A DNA stretch of 64,000 bases. Source: Nocardioides marmoribigeumensis. GTDB taxonomy: Bacteria; Actinomycetota; Actinomycetes; Propionibacteriales; Nocardioidaceae. The notes below the pieces were generated by a model, which ran no database searches, was not told the DNA's origin, and saw only the letters and a program-made list of their open reading frames with translations. The DNA lies in contig NZ_JAVDYG010000001.1 in NCBI RefSeq assembly GCF_031458325.1, positions 4,154,001 to 4,218,000 of the forward strand, read 5' to 3'. Made by a program: the position numbers and the translations under genes. Position 1 is the first letter of the stretch. Each line of letters starts with the position of its first letter. Of this stretch, positions 63,623 through 64,000 are shown piece by piece.

Positions 63623-64000
63623 GTGGAGCAGGAGCACCCCTCGTGGCAGCGCTGGCAGGCCGAGCTGGCCGGCAGCCGGGCCGCGCCCGAGCGACGCCAG
63701 GTGGGTCTCCACGACGACCCCGACGCCTATGCCGCGGTCGGTCTCTCGCTGTGGTGCGACGCCTGGCTGCACGGCGCGGTGAGCCTCGACGACGCGGCCG
63801 ACCACGTCGCCTCGGGCGACGCGGTGCACCTGGTCGACACCGGCTCGGGTCCCGAGCCGCTGATCATCGGGCTCGGCCGGCTGCGCGCCCTCGGTGCGGT
63901 CTCGGCCGGCGCTGCGCTGCCGGTCCCTGGTGATCCGGTCGGGCTGGCCGGGCCGGCGGGGTTCAACCAGGCGGCGCTCGAGGCCGAGGAGGCGGTGCTC
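63623..64000 (+). CDS. Unrecognised protein, N-terminal part
   Basis: 126 codons to the window edge, frame open throughout. Begins VEQEHPSWQRWQAELAGSRA; later VGLSLWCDAWLHGAVSLDDA and GLGRLRALGAVSAGAALPVP. No membrane segment or signal. No family recognised. The start is supported by the -10 at 63611 and by G/C-rich third positions. Confidence 0.6.
   Translation, partial: MEQEHPSWQRWQAELAGSRAAPERRQVGLHDDPDAYAAVGLSLWCDAWLHGAVSLDDAADHVASGDAVHLVDTGSGPEPLIIGLGRLRALGAVSAGAALPVPGDPVGLAGPAGFNQAALEAEEAVL

Overview
The window is about 72% GC with dense, often overlapping genes. It carries a bacterial 20S proteasome/Pup locus, the mycothiol ligase mshC and many actinobacterial conserved hypotheticals. 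Together these point to a chromosome of the Actinomycetia, most likely Nocardioidaceae (Nocardioides-like). That genus call is inference from gene content and style; no rRNA lies in the window.

Layout. 0-8.2 kb: pupylation-proteasome locus on the minus strand (mpa, dop, pup, prcB, prcA), interrupted by a plus-strand NUDIX-YbaK fusion, a methyltransferase and a minus-strand aldo/keto reductase coupled to mpa. 8.2-13.4 kb: a small surface-polysaccharide cluster (flippase-like protein, methyltransferase-like/GT4 fusion, large unknown membrane protein). 13.4-16.6 kb: trmI, an M50 site-2 protease with CBS domains, and a divergent RecB-like nuclease. 16.6-22.7 kb: a complete peptide-type ABC importer. 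22.8-37.6 kb: HAD phosphatase and metH, the conserved mshC neighbourhood (PAC2 protein, mshC, SCO1664-type protein, DUF3090, phosphomutase), corA, uppP, a second aldo/keto reductase, DUF5703, an esterase-like lipoprotein, arfB and an M20 peptidase. 37.6-46.4 kb: tRNA-Leu(GAG) with its terminator, a PAS-PP2C phosphatase, an ASCH-like/HhH protein, a three-gene covalent-flavinylation electron-transfer module (flavocytochrome-type reductase, FMN-binding protein, ApbE), a GH6 glycosidase, a CAP-superfamily secreted protein and guaB1.

46.4-54 kb is the most plastic part: an unrecognised protein, a Uma2-type nuclease, an IS110-family element, a fatty-acid-modifying cluster (SDR, DUF1295, cyclopropane synthase), a 17-bp tandem repeat, a possible 32-aa membrane peptide, and three abutting truncated genes (dihydrofolate reductase-like, SDR, histidine kinase). 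54-64 kb returns to housekeeping genes: paired acyl-CoA dehydrogenases under a palindromic operator, def, an SpoU methyltransferase, fused siroheme synthase, a PEBP-type protein, USP, NUDIX, alpha/beta hydrolase, TSUP permease and an ABC ATPase.

The strongest window-wide signal is transcriptional. About 19 start codons are preceded by a TANNNT hexamer ending 6-8 nt upstream, usually with no Shine-Dalgarno, which predicts widespread leaderless mRNAs. Three cases are especially notable: a predicted leaderless 8-codon ORF coupled to dop by an ATGA overlap; a divergent pair (phosphomutase/corA) whose two -10 hexamers overlap by 2 bp; and a 23-bp palindrome covering the -10 of the acyl-CoA dehydrogenase operon. 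All boundaries and functions come from reading the sequence; no database search was run.
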